A DNA stretch of 64,000 nt from Acinetobacter lwoffii (GCF_015602705.1 NZ_CP059081.1:1001702-1065701); one strand, 5' to 3'. Positions 54,048 through 63,828 are shown, counted from the stretch's first letter. A program made the numbers and translations. Notes: generated by a model from the sequence alone, not told the origin.

Positions 54048-55805
54048 ATGAAATTTGACTTTGAAATTGATACGGCATGGTGTCTAGACCAACTCTTTAA
54101 AGACGGTAAAATCAGTGAACGCGACCGAATGCTGGTACAAACCACTCATCGGCAACGTGAACAATTAAAATGGCACCCTTTACAGTGGATTGCCAATTTT
54201 AATCTGGTCGATCAATCTCATCCTCAAACAACGCTGACCCTGAACCGTTTATGTCAATGGCTGGCAGAAAAAACCGGATTGATGTTCTATATCATTGATC
54301 CGCTTAAAGCTGATGTACAGGCATTGACCCATGTCATGTCGCAAGAATATGCACTGCGCAACCATATTTTGGCAGTAGAAATTCAGGCAGACAAAGTTCT
54401 GATCGCTACGGATCAGCCTTATAAAACCGAATGGGTGTCGAATCTTGAGCAAAATATTTCCCCGAAAAAAATACAACGGGTATTACTCAATCCGGAACAG
54501 TTACAACGTTATATTACTGAATATTATCAGGTCAGTCGCGCAGTCAGTGGTTCACAAAAATCGTCTGCTTATGACCGAGAAAATAAAGGTGTAGAAGCCT
54601 TATTACAATTGGGTGATTCACAGAATCCGGATGCCAATGACCAGCATATTGTCAAACTGGTGGACTGGGTGCTGCAATTTGCCTTTGAACAAGGTGCCAG
54701 TGATATTCATATGGAACCACGTAAAGACACCGGCAAGATCCGTTTCCGGATTGATGGGGTGCTGCATACGATTTACAACATGCCGGCCAATACATTGACC
54801 GCTGTCATTTCCCGGATCAAGATTCTGGGCCGGATGAACGTCGCGGAAAAACGTAAACCACAGGATGGCCGCCTGAAAACCCGTACACCAAAAGGACAGG
54901 AAACCGAATTGCGTTTGTCGACCTTGCCAACGGCATTCGGTGAAAAACTGGTGATGCGTATTTTCGATCCGGAAGTGCTGGTGAGAAGCTTCCAGCAACT
55001 CGGTTTTGAAGGTCATCTGCTCAACGACTGGAACAATCTGACCAGTCACAGTCACGGCATTATTCTGGTGACCGGTCCGACTGGTTCCGGTAAAACTACT
55101 ACGCTTTATTCAACCTTGAAACAGCTGGCGACTGAACAGGTCAACGTCTGTACCATTGAAGATCCAATCGAGATGCTGGAACCCAGCTTTAACCAGATGC
55201 AGGTCAATAATGGTATCGATCTTGGTTTTGCTGACGGCGTGCGTGCATTGATGCGTCAGGACCCGGACATTATCATGGTCGGGGAGATCCGTGATCAGGA
55301 CACTGCCAATATGGCGATTCAGGCCGCATTGACCGGTCACCTGGTTCTCTCAACTTTACATACCAACGATGCGCCGTCGAGTCTGACCCGTCTGCATGAT
55401 CTGGGCCTACAGCCATTTTTGACAGCAGCAACCATCTTGGGTGTTCTGGCTCAACGTCTGGTACGTAAGCTGTGTCCGCACTGCAAACAGGAAAGCTTCC
55501 TGAATGAACAGGAATGGCAGCATCTAGCTACGGATTATCCTTTGCCGCGACCGGAATTTGTCTTTAAGGCGGTGGGCTGCGAAGAATGCCGGCATACCGG
55601 CTATAAAGGCCGTATCGGGATTTATGAGTTTATGCCATTGAGTCTGACCACCAAACAGCTGATTGGTGCCGATGCCAACCTGAACCAGCTGCGTCAGCAG
55701 GCTAAAAAAGAAGGGGTAGAGCCGCTCAGAATTGCCGGGGCACGCAAGATTCTGGAAGGTGTGACCACGCTTGAAGAAGTCCTGAGAGTTGTGCCCTTAA
55801 ATTAA
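54048..55805 (+). CDS. GspE/PulE-family secretion or pilus ATPase
   Basis: AAA+-like secretion ATPase (585 aa) that powers a type II secretion or type IV pilus machine. N-terminal MshEN-like domain (about residues 1-165), then the ATPase: Walker A GPTGSGKTT (343-351), Asp box CTIEDPIE (368-375), Walker B IIMVGEIRD (407-415), His box TLHTND. A zinc motif C476xxC479 and C511xxC514 is intact. It stands alone, without pilC/pilD or other gsp genes, so I cannot choose between PilB-like and GspE; Acinetobacter T2SS genes are scattered, which makes GspE plausible. Confidence 0.85.
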   Translation: MKFDFEIDTAWCLDQLFKDGKISERDRMLVQTTHRQREQLKWHPLQWIANFNLVDQSHPQTTLTLNRLCQWLAEKTGLMFYIIDPLKADVQALTHVMSQEYALRNHILAVEIQADKVLIATDQPYKTEWVSNLEQNISPKKIQRVLLNPEQLQRYITEYYQVSRAVSGSQKSSAYDRENKGVEALLQLGDSQNPDANDQHIVKLVDWVLQFAFEQGASDIHMEPRKDTGKIRFRIDGVLHTIYNMPANTLTAVISRIKILGRMNVAEKRKPQDGRLKTRTPKGQETELRLSTLPTAFGEKLVMRIFDPEVLVRSFQQLGFEGHLLNDWNNLTSHSHGIILVTGPTGSGKTTTLYSTLKQLATEQVNVCTIEDPIEMLEPSFNQMQVNNGIDLGFADGVRALMRQDPDIIMVGEIRDQDTANMAIQAALTGHLVLSTLHTNDAPSSLTRLHDLGLQPFLTAATILGVLAQRLVRKLCPHCKQESFLNEQEWQHLATDYPLPRPEFVFKAVGCEECRHTGYKGRIGIYEFMPLSLTTKQLIGADANLNQLRQQAKKEGVEPLRIAGARKILEGVTTLEEVLRVVPLN

Positions 55806-55898
55806 TTTTGAAAATGAAGCAATCTTAAGATTCAATTCATCTTCGGCTGTTTTAATAGCATCATCGAAACAAGGCAAGACTTTAAAGAGGTAACTGCG

Positions 55899-56264
55899 AT
55901 GAAAATGATGATAAATACGGTTTTGGCAGCTGCATTGATGGGTTCTATCGCGACAGCTACGATAGCAAGTAGTGACACTGCTGTGAATCAGGCTGCTTTT
56001 GCTAAATCGACCACAGTCAAACAGGCGCTGGCCATGAAAGATGACAGCAAAGTTCAGCTTAAAGGTTATGTCGTGAAAGCAGTGGGTGATGAAAAATACC
56101 AGTTCCGCGACAGCACAGGTACTATAACTGTTGAGATTGATGATGAACTTTGGCAAGGCAAGCCGATTTCAGCCAAAACACCGGTGATCATCACAGGTGA
56201 AATCGACATTGATTATAAACCGGCAAAACGTGTTGAAGTTGAGGTTGATCAGGTTCGTTTCTAA
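55899..56264 (+). CDS. YgiW/YdeI-family periplasmic OB-fold stress protein
   Basis: Small exported OB-fold protein (121 aa; BOF domain). Signal peptide about residues 1-22 (cleavage after TIA). The mature domain shows VKQALAMKDDSKVQLKGYVVKAVGDEKYQFRDSTGTITVEIDDELW, the family signature. In E. coli ygiW lies next to qseBC and affects oxidative and antimicrobial-peptide stress; here too a QseBC-like system follows, though a terminator intervenes. Ribosome-binding site GAGG, 8 bases. Confidence 0.85.
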   Translation: MKMMINTVLAAALMGSIATATIASSDTAVNQAAFAKSTTVKQALAMKDDSKVQLKGYVVKAVGDEKYQFRDSTGTITVEIDDELWQGKPISAKTPVIITGEIDIDYKPAKRVEVEVDQVRF

Positions 56265-56303
56265 TATCGCCTGATTTGCTGAAATCAATTTGAACACAGC
56301 GAC

Positions 56304-56346
56304 AAAAAACCACATGCAAGTTACCAAAAAGCATGTGGTTTTTTTG
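56304..56346 (+). terminator. Terminator between ygiW-like gene and response regulator
   Basis: ACCACATGC (56309-56317) / GCATGTGGT (56331-56339) stem with T-run. Confidence 0.85.
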
Positions 56347-56399
56347 AGTCTGGAACTTTTTCAAGGCAAGATAGAACAAGGAAGCAAACGGAGCAGAAT

Positions 56400-57065
56400 A
56401 TGCGTATTCTTTTGGCGGAAGATGATCAGTCTCAGGCAGACAGTATCCAGACTTGGCTGGAAATGGACGGTTATGTGATTGATCGGGTAGAGCGTGGTGA
56501 TCATGCGATCCTAGCGATTGAGCAGCATCAATATGACTGCATTCTGCTGGATCGTGGCCTGCCGAATGCCAATGGAGATGACATTCTGAAAATTTTGCGC
56601 AGCCAACATCAAGATACGCCGGTGATTTTTATTACGGCCAAAGACAGTATTGATGACCGGGTTGAAGGTCTGGATTTAGGCGCGAATGATTATCTGGTCA
56701 AACCTTTTAGTCTGGAAGAACTTTCGGCCCGAGTTCGTGCCCAACTCAGACAGAAACAGCAAACACCGAATCATATCCTGCAATGGCAGGATCTCAGTCT
56801 GGACACTCAAGCCAAGACCCTAACTAAAGAAGGTCAAGCTGTGAATCTGACTGCGAAGGAATTTCAAATTCTATACAAGCTGATGCAGCAGCCTGAACAT
56901 ATTGTCACCCGTGAACAGCTGGAAGAATCGCTGTACGCTTGGGGTGATGAAATTGAAAGTAATGCCATTGAAGTATTTATCTATCAGCTGCGTAAAAAAA
57001 TCGGCAGCCAGATGATCAAGACTATTCGCGGTCTGGGCTATCGCATGCATAAGGCTGAGGTATAA
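56400..57065 (+). CDS. OmpR-type response regulator (QseB/PmrA-like)
   Basis: DNA-binding response regulator (221 aa). Receiver domain with phosphorylation site Asp51 (LLDRGLPN), acidic pocket at the N terminus (LLAEDD), switch residues in FITAKD and KPF. Winged-helix C-terminal domain with TAKEFQILYKLMQQPEHIVTREQLEE. Pairs with the kinase at 57070, 4 bases downstream. The QseB group also contains PmrA and BasR; context with a ygiW-like gene favours QseB, but target genes are unknown. Confidence 0.88.
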   Translation: MRILLAEDDQSQADSIQTWLEMDGYVIDRVERGDHAILAIEQHQYDCILLDRGLPNANGDDILKILRSQHQDTPVIFITAKDSIDDRVEGLDLGANDYLVKPFSLEELSARVRAQLRQKQQTPNHILQWQDLSLDTQAKTLTKEGQAVNLTAKEFQILYKLMQQPEHIVTREQLEESLYAWGDEIESNAIEVFIYQLRKKIGSQMIKTIRGLGYRMHKAEV

Positions 57066-57069
57066 ACCT

Positions 57070-58392
57070 ATGTCAGCTGCTATTTCCTTGCAAACTAAAC
57101 TGATCAAACATGCGCTGTTCAGTTCGATATTGGCTGGAATATTGGCCTGGCTGCTGTTATTGGGAATTTCCAGTTATCAAGCCAGTCAGCTGCATGATGA
57201 ATTAATGGAGCAGATTTCTGAGTTGCTGCTTGGCGATGTGACCCAGGCCAAAGACGCCCAGGTCGATGAACTCAGTGAACAGTTCGATATCCAGTATGCC
57301 TTGTTGCTAGATCAGCAGATACTGACTACTTCGATTGATGATGAATTAATTAATACCATTCCAAAAGCACAGAACAACGGCTTTCAGTTTGCTTATGAAA
57401 ATGGTCATTTTATCCGGATACTGACTGCGGAAGATGACGACCTTCAGGTCAAAATCGTACAGCCACTTTCAGTACGTTTCGATGAACTCTGGCAAACTAC
57501 TTTGGGCTTTGCCGGGATCTTATTGATTTTATGGCTAGTGCAATGGCTGATTTTGCGTGTTGCGATCAGACGCCAGTTACGGCCATTAAACAAGATTTCC
57601 CGGGCGATTGGTTCCAAAACTGCTCAGGATCTAAGCCCTCTCAAAACGCCTGATCCTGAAATCACTGAACTGCAACCGATTATTCGTCAGTTGAATGCCA
57701 TGCTCGGCCGGCTGGAAAAGTCACTGGCTGCCGAACAGCGTTTTACTGCAGATGCTTCACATGAGCTGCGTTCTCCACTGTCTGCAATTCAAATGCGTCT
57801 ACAGGTTTTAAAACGCAAATATCAAGGTGATGCACAGCTCCCTCAAGCATTGCAGCTGATTCAAAATGATGTCAACCGCGGTACGCAGGTGCTGGAAAAT
57901 TTACTCTTGCTGGCACGACTCGATCCGGAGCGCACAGAGCAATTACCAACGCAAACGATTAATCTTAAAAATCTGGTTCAGGAGGCTTTGCAGGCATTGC
58001 AGCCTTTTGCAGAAGAAAAAGACATTCATTGGAATCTAAACCTTGAGGATGCTGTGATCGAAGCGAATCCAGAGCTGATTTTTAGTTGTATTCGCAATCT
58101 GGTCGACAATGCTATTCGTTATACGCCGCCGCAGGGACAGGTCGAGATCCGAACGGTTGTTGAGCAGCATCAGATACAACTATTGATTGAAAACTCAGGA
58201 GAGAGGATTACTGATGATGTGCTGGAACGTTTAGGTGAACGTTTTTATCGGGCTTTGGGTACGCGAACTCAGGGTTCAGGTCTAGGTCTGTCCATTTGCC
58301 AGAAAATTATGGCACTGCATGCAGCTAAAATTGACTATGCGCCGTCGGATCTGGGCGGACTTAAAGTGTTATTGAGTTTTAAGCTTGAATAG
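57070..58392 (+). CDS. Sensor histidine kinase (QseC-like)
   Basis: Inner-membrane sensor kinase (440 aa). Transmembrane helices near residues 15-34 and 145-165 enclose a small periplasmic domain. Cytoplasmic HAMP-like part, then the phosphoacceptor His231 in TADASHELRSPLSAIQ and an ATPase domain with NLVDNAIRYTPPQG (N box) and GSGLGLSICQKI (G box). The periplasmic part is moderate in length as in QseC. Paired with the response regulator upstream. Confidence 0.9.
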   Translation: MSAAISLQTKLIKHALFSSILAGILAWLLLLGISSYQASQLHDELMEQISELLLGDVTQAKDAQVDELSEQFDIQYALLLDQQILTTSIDDELINTIPKAQNNGFQFAYENGHFIRILTAEDDDLQVKIVQPLSVRFDELWQTTLGFAGILLILWLVQWLILRVAIRRQLRPLNKISRAIGSKTAQDLSPLKTPDPEITELQPIIRQLNAMLGRLEKSLAAEQRFTADASHELRSPLSAIQMRLQVLKRKYQGDAQLPQALQLIQNDVNRGTQVLENLLLLARLDPERTEQLPTQTINLKNLVQEALQALQPFAEEKDIHWNLNLEDAVIEANPELIFSCIRNLVDNAIRYTPPQGQVEIRTVVEQHQIQLLIENSGERITDDVLERLGERFYRALGTRTQGSGLGLSICQKIMALHAAKIDYAPSDLGGLKVLLSFKLE

Positions 58393-58409
58393 CAAATCTC
58401 ATGATCAGA

Positions 58410-58446
58410 AGATTAAAAAGCAGTATGCGCTGATTCATACTGCTGC
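58410..58446 (-). terminator. Terminator of hemP
   Basis: AGCAGTATG / CATACTGCT stem with TTTTTAA after it on the minus strand. Confidence 0.8.
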
Positions 58447-58479
58447 TTCCCACGTTTGTTATTATTAGAACTGATTTAA

Positions 58480-58650
58480 TTATTTGGTCAGAATAAGACG
58501 GTTATTGCGGGTCAGACGCAAGCGGTATTCTTCGCCGGCATGCATGATCCGGATTTCACGACCCAGTGCAAAAAGATTGTTGGAGTGCAGCATTGGCAAG
58601 GCATGGTGAGTATCATTGTTACGGGTAAATAGGCTAAATGGGGCGTTCAT
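58480..58650 (-). CDS. hemP: HemP-family hemin uptake protein
   Basis: 56-residue cytoplasmic protein of the HemP/HmuP family, linked to iron and haem uptake regulation. C-terminal HemP signature GREIRIMHAGEEYRLRLTRNNRLILTK. ATG at 58650 has GGAG 8 bases upstream; the frame is open further upstream, but that part overlaps the Fur box region. A near-perfect Fur box (58683-58701) lies before it, so it is almost certainly repressed by iron. Confidence 0.9.
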   Translation of the reverse strand: MNAPFSLFTRNNDTHHALPMLHSNNLFALGREIRIMHAGEEYRLRLTRNNRLILTK

Positions 58651-58682
58651 TCTGTCGACTCCGTGGTGTGTTTTGGATTGAT

Positions 58683-58701
58683 TTAAATGATAATCATTAT
58701 C
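58683..58701 (-). promoter_or_regulatory. Fur box before hemP
   Basis: 19-bp site matching the Fur consensus at 16 of 19 positions, including the core AATGATAATCATTATC. Lies between hemP and the divergent Nudix gene, about 33 bases before hemP. Confidence 0.85.
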
Positions 58702-58788
58702 GAATAGGTCTGTCAACGAAATATTGAGCAATTTATAAAAAACTCTAATTTGCTTACAATCTGTAAAACTTTAACGGTTCTGTACATC

Positions 58789-59688
58789 ATGACTAAAGCT
58801 ACGATTCATGTCGCAATTGCGCTTTTATTTTATCAAAATCAGGTTCTCGTCGGCTGGCGTGAGGCCAAGCAGCATCAGGGCAATAAATATGAATTTCCAG
58901 GCGGAAAAGTTGAACAGGGCGAATTATCAGTCGAAGCCTGCCGACGCGAAGTGATGGAAGAGGTCGGTGTTAATATCGAACGCTGGCATGCCTCTGATTT
59001 TATCTCCCATGAATATGAAGATCTCATCGTCAATTTGCATATTTTCCATGCTTCAGTACAGTTTGCTCAACTGGCTGAAATCAAACAGCCTTGGCGCTGG
59101 TACGACCGGGAAGAACTTGGACAACTGAATTTTCCGAAAGCCAATCAGTCCATGATCCAAAAGCTGCAATGGCCGCAGCGCATCAAGATAGCTGAAGATC
59201 TGGATATTTTATCAAGTCTGGATACAGATCAAATGTTGTATTGGCGCGTGGAAGCAACGCCTGAACGGATCATGCAAGTACAGCAATATCCGGTAGATCA
59301 GCTCTCCAAGTTAATCATTAATCAGCAGCTTTGGTCACAACTGAATGAATTGCAGCAGCAGACAATTCGCACGATTCATCTAAAACAGAATCAACTGATA
59401 AACTTGAAACAAAGTGAATTGAAACCTGGCTATCGTTATCTGGCAGCTTGTCATGACCTGACCGCTTTAATGCATGCAGAACAGATCGGCTGTGAAGCGG
59501 CTTTACTCAGTCCGGTACTGGCGACAGCGACTCATCCAGAAACACCTGCGTTAGGCTGGGAGCAATTCAAGCAAATGGCAGAGCAGGTACAGATTCCGGT
59601 TTTTGCTTTAGGCGGAATGAAAGCTGAAGAACTCGATTATGCAAAAAGCCAGCATGCTTATGGCGTTGCCGGCATTCGTTATGTGTAA
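58789..59688 (+). CDS. Nudix hydrolase (MutT) fused to a thiamine-phosphate-synthase-like domain
   Basis: 299-residue fusion. N-terminal MutT/Nudix domain (residues 1-130) with an intact Nudix box GGKVEQGELSVEACRREVMEEVGV (about 38-61), expected to hydrolyse 8-oxo-dGTP. C-terminal part (about 165-299) is ThiE/TenI-like (CEAALLSPVLATATHPE and the FALGGMKAEEL segment) but lacks several ThiE catalytic motifs. ATG at 58789 begins the Nudix domain; the frame opens 13 codons earlier without a signal. The promoter region is shared with hemP and its Fur box. Confidence 0.85.
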   Translation: MTKATIHVAIALLFYQNQVLVGWREAKQHQGNKYEFPGGKVEQGELSVEACRREVMEEVGVNIERWHASDFISHEYEDLIVNLHIFHASVQFAQLAEIKQPWRWYDREELGQLNFPKANQSMIQKLQWPQRIKIAEDLDILSSLDTDQMLYWRVEATPERIMQVQQYPVDQLSKLIINQQLWSQLNELQQQTIRTIHLKQNQLINLKQSELKPGYRYLAACHDLTALMHAEQIGCEAALLSPVLATATHPETPALGWEQFKQMAEQVQIPVFALGGMKAEELDYAKSQHAYGVAGIRYV

Positions 59689-59744
59689 ATGCTATATTTC
59701 AACACAAGCTTTCTTTTGGTAAGTCAGTTTCTATAAAAAAGATC

Positions 59745-60290
59745 TTAAAGCTTTTTCAGTGCCTCTTGAGCTTGCTGAATCGCTTTAGCGTTTTTCCGCA
59801 ACTGAGCAGATTTAAGGCGCACTTGCCAAAGCTGCTTTTTCATGACACTAGATTGTGCATAACTCAGGCCACGTAAGGCAAAAGCATCGGCGCTTGCTGG
59901 CTGATTTTTACGGTTGGCGATCATGCCCAAGTATAAATAGGTTTCTGGTGCCTGAGGGGCCAGTCGCTGTGCCTGAGTTGCAGCAGCTTCAGCTTGAGCA
60001 AATTGCTGCTTGGTATAGGCCTGCTGGGTTTGCTGCATCAGACTCTTGAAGGCCGGCAAATTACGGCCATCATCAAACTTTTGGCTTTTCGGCTTCTGTT
60101 CAGGAATGACAATTTTCTGACGTTTGATGTCAGGACGGTCATAAGGCGTAATCACGACGCCGTCTGGTGTTTTTGCCTTAGGTTTTTCCGTCGCAGGCTT
60201 GGCGGGGCTAACTGGCTTTTTTGGCTCGGAGATACTTTGGCAGCCCACCAGACTGAGGATGAGCAAACCAGGGAGGATTTTTCTTAACAT
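59745..60290 (-). CDS. TPR-containing lipoprotein
   Basis: 181-residue predicted lipoprotein with lipobox LVGC after a short signal. A Pro/Lys-rich linker (SEPKKPVSPAKPATEKPKAK) is followed by about two TPR-like helix pairs (QQAYTKQQFAQAEAAATQAQRLAPQAPETYLYLG). It lies 14 bases after mrcB on the same strand, so it probably assists PBP1b, as the outer-membrane lipoprotein LpoB does in Enterobacteria, although there is no LpoB domain here. Start 60290 chosen for spacing to a GAG. Confidence 0.8.
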   Translation of the reverse strand: MLRKILPGLLILSLVGCQSISEPKKPVSPAKPATEKPKAKTPDGVVITPYDRPDIKRQKIVIPEQKPKSQKFDDGRNLPAFKSLMQQTQQAYTKQQFAQAEAAATQAQRLAPQAPETYLYLGMIANRKNQPASADAFALRGLSYAQSSVMKKQLWQVRLKSAQLRKNAKAIQQAQEALKKL

Positions 60291-60304
60291 AAACATAGAC
60301 TCAA

Positions 60305-62695
60305 TTAATGGCTATAACTTCCACTGGCGATAATACGGGTTTCGCTCTCAAGATCGCGTTCTATTTCTGTTTCACTTTCTTGTATGTAGCGACTCATATC
60401 ATCCTGTTCAGCATCAGATGGCACAGGTTCTGAATCAATATCATAAGGTTCCGTCGCATAGTGCGAGATGCCGCAGGCAGTCGCCTGATTTGGCAGGGCA
60501 TGACGCGAAATCGGGATATACATGGCGCCTTCACAGCCTTGTGCAGACAACAAACCCGTATGACGATCTAGCCAATGCCATTCGATTTCATTCGGCTGTG
60601 GCAGATTCACCGGTTTCTGGCGCAACTGTTTCATGACATTGGTCCAAACGGGCAGGGCACCCGATGAACCGGTCAAGCCAGTGACTTTGTTGTCATCCAG
60701 ACCGAGCCAGACCACGGTCATATAATTACCTGAATATCCGGCAAACCATGAGTCACGGCTGTCATTCGTGGTACCGGACTTACCGGCAAGATTCAGACTG
60801 CGTGGCAAGCTGTTATAGGCTGCACGGCCTGTACCATTCGACATGACCTGTTGTAAGCCATAATTCAGGGCATAAGCGGAAGCAGGATCAATAGTCGGTT
60901 GTACACTCAGGCTATAACGATCCAGAGAGCGGCCGTTGGCATCCACCACAGAGCGGATGGCTTTGGTTGGATATTTAAAGCCGCCTGTAGCAAAGTTGCC
61001 GTAAATGTTCATCACTTCCATCGGGGACATATCTACCGCACCCAAGTAAATCGACGGATAAGATGGAATATCTGAAGTTACACCAAATTTTTTCAGATGA
61101 TTAATAAAGGTAGACAGGCCAAATTCTTGTGCTAAACGCACAGTGGACAGGTTATAAGATTGCGATAATGCCTGCGACATTGGAATGACACCATGTCCAC
61201 GACCACTATAGTTTTTCGGTGTCCAGGTTTTGCCGTCACTTTTGATGCTGATTTCACTGTCTTCAATCGGGCTCGCCCAGTGATAACGGTTTGATTCCAG
61301 TGCACTCAGGTAGATCACAGGCTTTAACAGGGATCCGACTTGACGTTTGGCATCGACTGCACGGTTAAAGCCGGTAAAATCTTGAGTAGAACCCACTGCG
61401 GCCACCAGTTCGCCATTTTCCGGATGCGATACTAATACTGCGCCCTGTAAATCTTTCAGGCGACCCGGATTGGATTTGCTTAAACGCGCCACCGTTTCTT
61501 TAAAACTGTCCTGAATTCGGGTTTGGGCCAGAGGGTCTAAAGTGGTGAAAATGCGCAGACCCTGATTGGTCAGATCGGTTTCCTGATAATCTGTGCGTAA
61601 TTGACGACGTACGATATCCAGAAAATCCGGGAAGCGGGCAGGGCCTAAAGTCGGTTTTGAAATGACATTTAACGGACGTGCGGTTTCTTTTTCATATTGT
61701 TCCTGAGTCAGATAGCCCATTACCAGCATATTATTCAGGACGATATCACGGCGTTTTTTCGCACTTTCAGGATTGCGCCATGGATTGTATAGACTCGGGC
61801 CTTGGACTAAACCCACCAAAAATGCTTGCTGGGAAATATTCAGTTCACGCAGTGGCAGGCCAAAATAAAACTGCGATGCCAGACCATAACCATTAATGGA
61901 GTAGTTACCATTCTGGCCGAGATTTACCTCATTCAGATAAGCTTCTAGAATTTCATTCTTGTCATAATGCAATTCAATCAGCATCGCCATAAAGGCTTCA
62001 TTCACTTTACGTTTTAAGGTGCGCTCAGGGGTTAAATAGAAATTTTTGACCAGCTGCTGGGTCAAGGTTGAGCCACCCTGACGTTTACCACCGGTAATAT
62101 TGCTGACTACGGCACGTGCAATACCACGCGGTGAAACCCCATGATGCTCATAGAACTTACGGTCTTCGGTCGCGATCAGCGCTTCGATCAAGGGCTTAGG
62201 CACTTTATTTAGCTTGATCAGCACACGGTCTTCGTTATGCTGCGGATAAATCCCACCAATTAATAAAGGTTCTAAACGCGCAATCCCGCTTGAAGACGGT
62301 TTGGTTGCGCTGACTTCTGCAATCTGTTCACCGCTGAAACTGACTTTCAATATTTGTTCCGGTTCAACCCGGTCACCAAAATCAAAGCCGCGTGTATGCA
62401 CATACAGGGTATTACCCGTGGTGACAATGTTGCCTGATTTAGTATAACTATCCGAATTTTTATAACCGAGTAATTTTAATTCTTGTTGGAAATCCTGCAG
62501 GCTGACTGGGGCATTCACGTACACTTCCATCGGACGTGCGAAGACCTTGGCCGGAATATCCCAGCGCTGACCTTCAAACTTGTCGCGTACAATATTGTCT
62601 AATCTAATCAAATAGATACTAAATGCTACAAAGATAGAAATGACAATAATAGAAAAAATTAAGGCAAGAAACCCCATGCCACGTTCAGATTTCAT
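60305..62695 (-). CDS. mrcB: Penicillin-binding protein 1B (MrcB)
   Basis: Bifunctional peptidoglycan synthase (796 aa). N-terminal transmembrane helix (about residues 10-32), UB2H-like region, transglycosylase domain with ALIATEDRKFYEHHGVSPRGIARA (catalytic Glu), and transpeptidase domain with the nucleophile serine in GSLLKPVIYL and the KSGT motif in AGKSGTTNDSRDSWFAGYS. C-terminal tail is acidic. Target of beta-lactams. Followed immediately by the TPR lipoprotein. Confidence 0.95.
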   Translation of the reverse strand: MKSERGMGFLALIFSIIVISIFVAFSIYLIRLDNIVRDKFEGQRWDIPAKVFARPMEVYVNAPVSLQDFQQELKLLGYKNSDSYTKSGNIVTTGNTLYVHTRGFDFGDRVEPEQILKVSFSGEQIAEVSATKPSSSGIARLEPLLIGGIYPQHNEDRVLIKLNKVPKPLIEALIATEDRKFYEHHGVSPRGIARAVVSNITGGKRQGGSTLTQQLVKNFYLTPERTLKRKVNEAFMAMLIELHYDKNEILEAYLNEVNLGQNGNYSINGYGLASQFYFGLPLRELNISQQAFLVGLVQGPSLYNPWRNPESAKKRRDIVLNNMLVMGYLTQEQYEKETARPLNVISKPTLGPARFPDFLDIVRRQLRTDYQETDLTNQGLRIFTTLDPLAQTRIQDSFKETVARLSKSNPGRLKDLQGAVLVSHPENGELVAAVGSTQDFTGFNRAVDAKRQVGSLLKPVIYLSALESNRYHWASPIEDSEISIKSDGKTWTPKNYSGRGHGVIPMSQALSQSYNLSTVRLAQEFGLSTFINHLKKFGVTSDIPSYPSIYLGAVDMSPMEVMNIYGNFATGGFKYPTKAIRSVVDANGRSLDRYSLSVQPTIDPASAYALNYGLQQVMSNGTGRAAYNSLPRSLNLAGKSGTTNDSRDSWFAGYSGNYMTVVWLGLDDNKVTGLTGSSGALPVWTNVMKQLRQKPVNLPQPNEIEWHWLDRHTGLLSAQGCEGAMYIPISRHALPNQATACGISHYATEPYDIDSEPVPSDAEQDDMSRYIQESETEIERDLESETRIIASGSYSH

Positions 62696-62922
62696 AAATA
62701 CTTATAAGATCCTGTGAAATTGTGCTAATCATGCGAAGCTTTTCATTATTTTGCAATATTTAATCAAGAAATGCGCTTAAAATTAAAATGAAACCCCACA
62801 ATTTCTCCTTAATTCGAATATATTTCAAATAATTTCCTACCTATGAAGCACTGTTATAAATTGTCATCCAGGTATAGCTTAATGTTATGATAAGCAGGAT
62901 TCGTAGCGGAGCGACGACACTG

Positions 62923-63825
62923 GTGCAAATTTCCCATAAGACCTTTCGAAATATCGGGTTAATAGGACGTCCTGATAAATCGTCGGTGGTTGAAACCTTA
63001 TGCCTTATTCACGATCATCTTCTCAATTTAGGCCTACACCCAGTTTTTGATGCAGCGACAGCTGAACTTGTTCCCTATCAAAATACCCAAACCGTCAGTC
63101 GTGCCTTATTGGGTGAGGTGGTGGATCTGGTGATTGTCGTGGGCGGTGACGGCTCGCTATTACATGCAGCACGCGCCTTGGTCAAGTACAATACCCCGGT
63201 GATCGGGGTTAACCGTGGTCGTCTGGGTTTTTTAACGGATATCAAGCCGACTGAAGTGATATTCAAGCTGGATCAGGTATTAAAGGGTGACTTTCAGACT
63301 GAGCGACGCTTTTTACTCGAAGTCGAAATTCGCTCCAAAGGTGAAGTGATTTACGATGCCATTGCTCTAAATGATGTGGTGCTACATTCAGGGAAATCAG
63401 TACATATGATCGATTTTGAACTGAATATTGATGGACAATATGTCTATCGTCAGCACAGCGATGGCCTGATAGTCTCTACGCCGACTGGTTCTACGGCTTA
63501 TGCGCTTTCTGGTGGTGGCCCGATTGTACATCCAAGTATGGATGCGATTGCCTTGGTACCGATGCATCCGCATACCTTGTCTTCACGCCCGATTGTGGTC
63601 GGTGGACATAGTGAAATTAAATTACTGATTCGTGAAAATCGCGTACTGCCGATGGTTAGTGCGGATGGACAACACAGTGTGTCTTTGAATGTGGGTGATA
63701 GCGTCCATATTCGCAAGCATCCCTTTAAACTGAATCTTCTGCATCCACCGGGTTATGACTTTTATAATGCCTGTCGAACCAAACTGGGGTGGAATCAGGA
63801 CTTTGATTATTTTAAGCAGGATTAA
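62923..63825 (+). CDS. nadK: NAD kinase
   Basis: Phosphorylates NAD+ to NADP+ (about 300 aa). Signature GGDGSLLHAARALV and NRGRLGFLTDI, with the conserved SDGLIVSTPTGSTAYALSGGGPIV near residue 185. GTG at 62923 gives VQISHKTFRNIGLIGRPDKSSV, matching Acinetobacter NadK as remembered, with GGAG about 11 bases upstream; an ATG at 62887 would add 12 unusual residues. Divergent from mrcB. Confidence 0.93.
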   Translation: MQISHKTFRNIGLIGRPDKSSVVETLCLIHDHLLNLGLHPVFDAATAELVPYQNTQTVSRALLGEVVDLVIVVGGDGSLLHAARALVKYNTPVIGVNRGRLGFLTDIKPTEVIFKLDQVLKGDFQTERRFLLEVEIRSKGEVIYDAIALNDVVLHSGKSVHMIDFELNIDGQYVYRQHSDGLIVSTPTGSTAYALSGGGPIVHPSMDAIALVPMHPHTLSSRPIVVGGHSEIKLLIRENRVLPMVSADGQHSVSLNVGDSVHIRKHPFKLNLLHPPGYDFYNACRTKLGWNQDFDYFKQD

Positions 63826-63828
63826 ATC

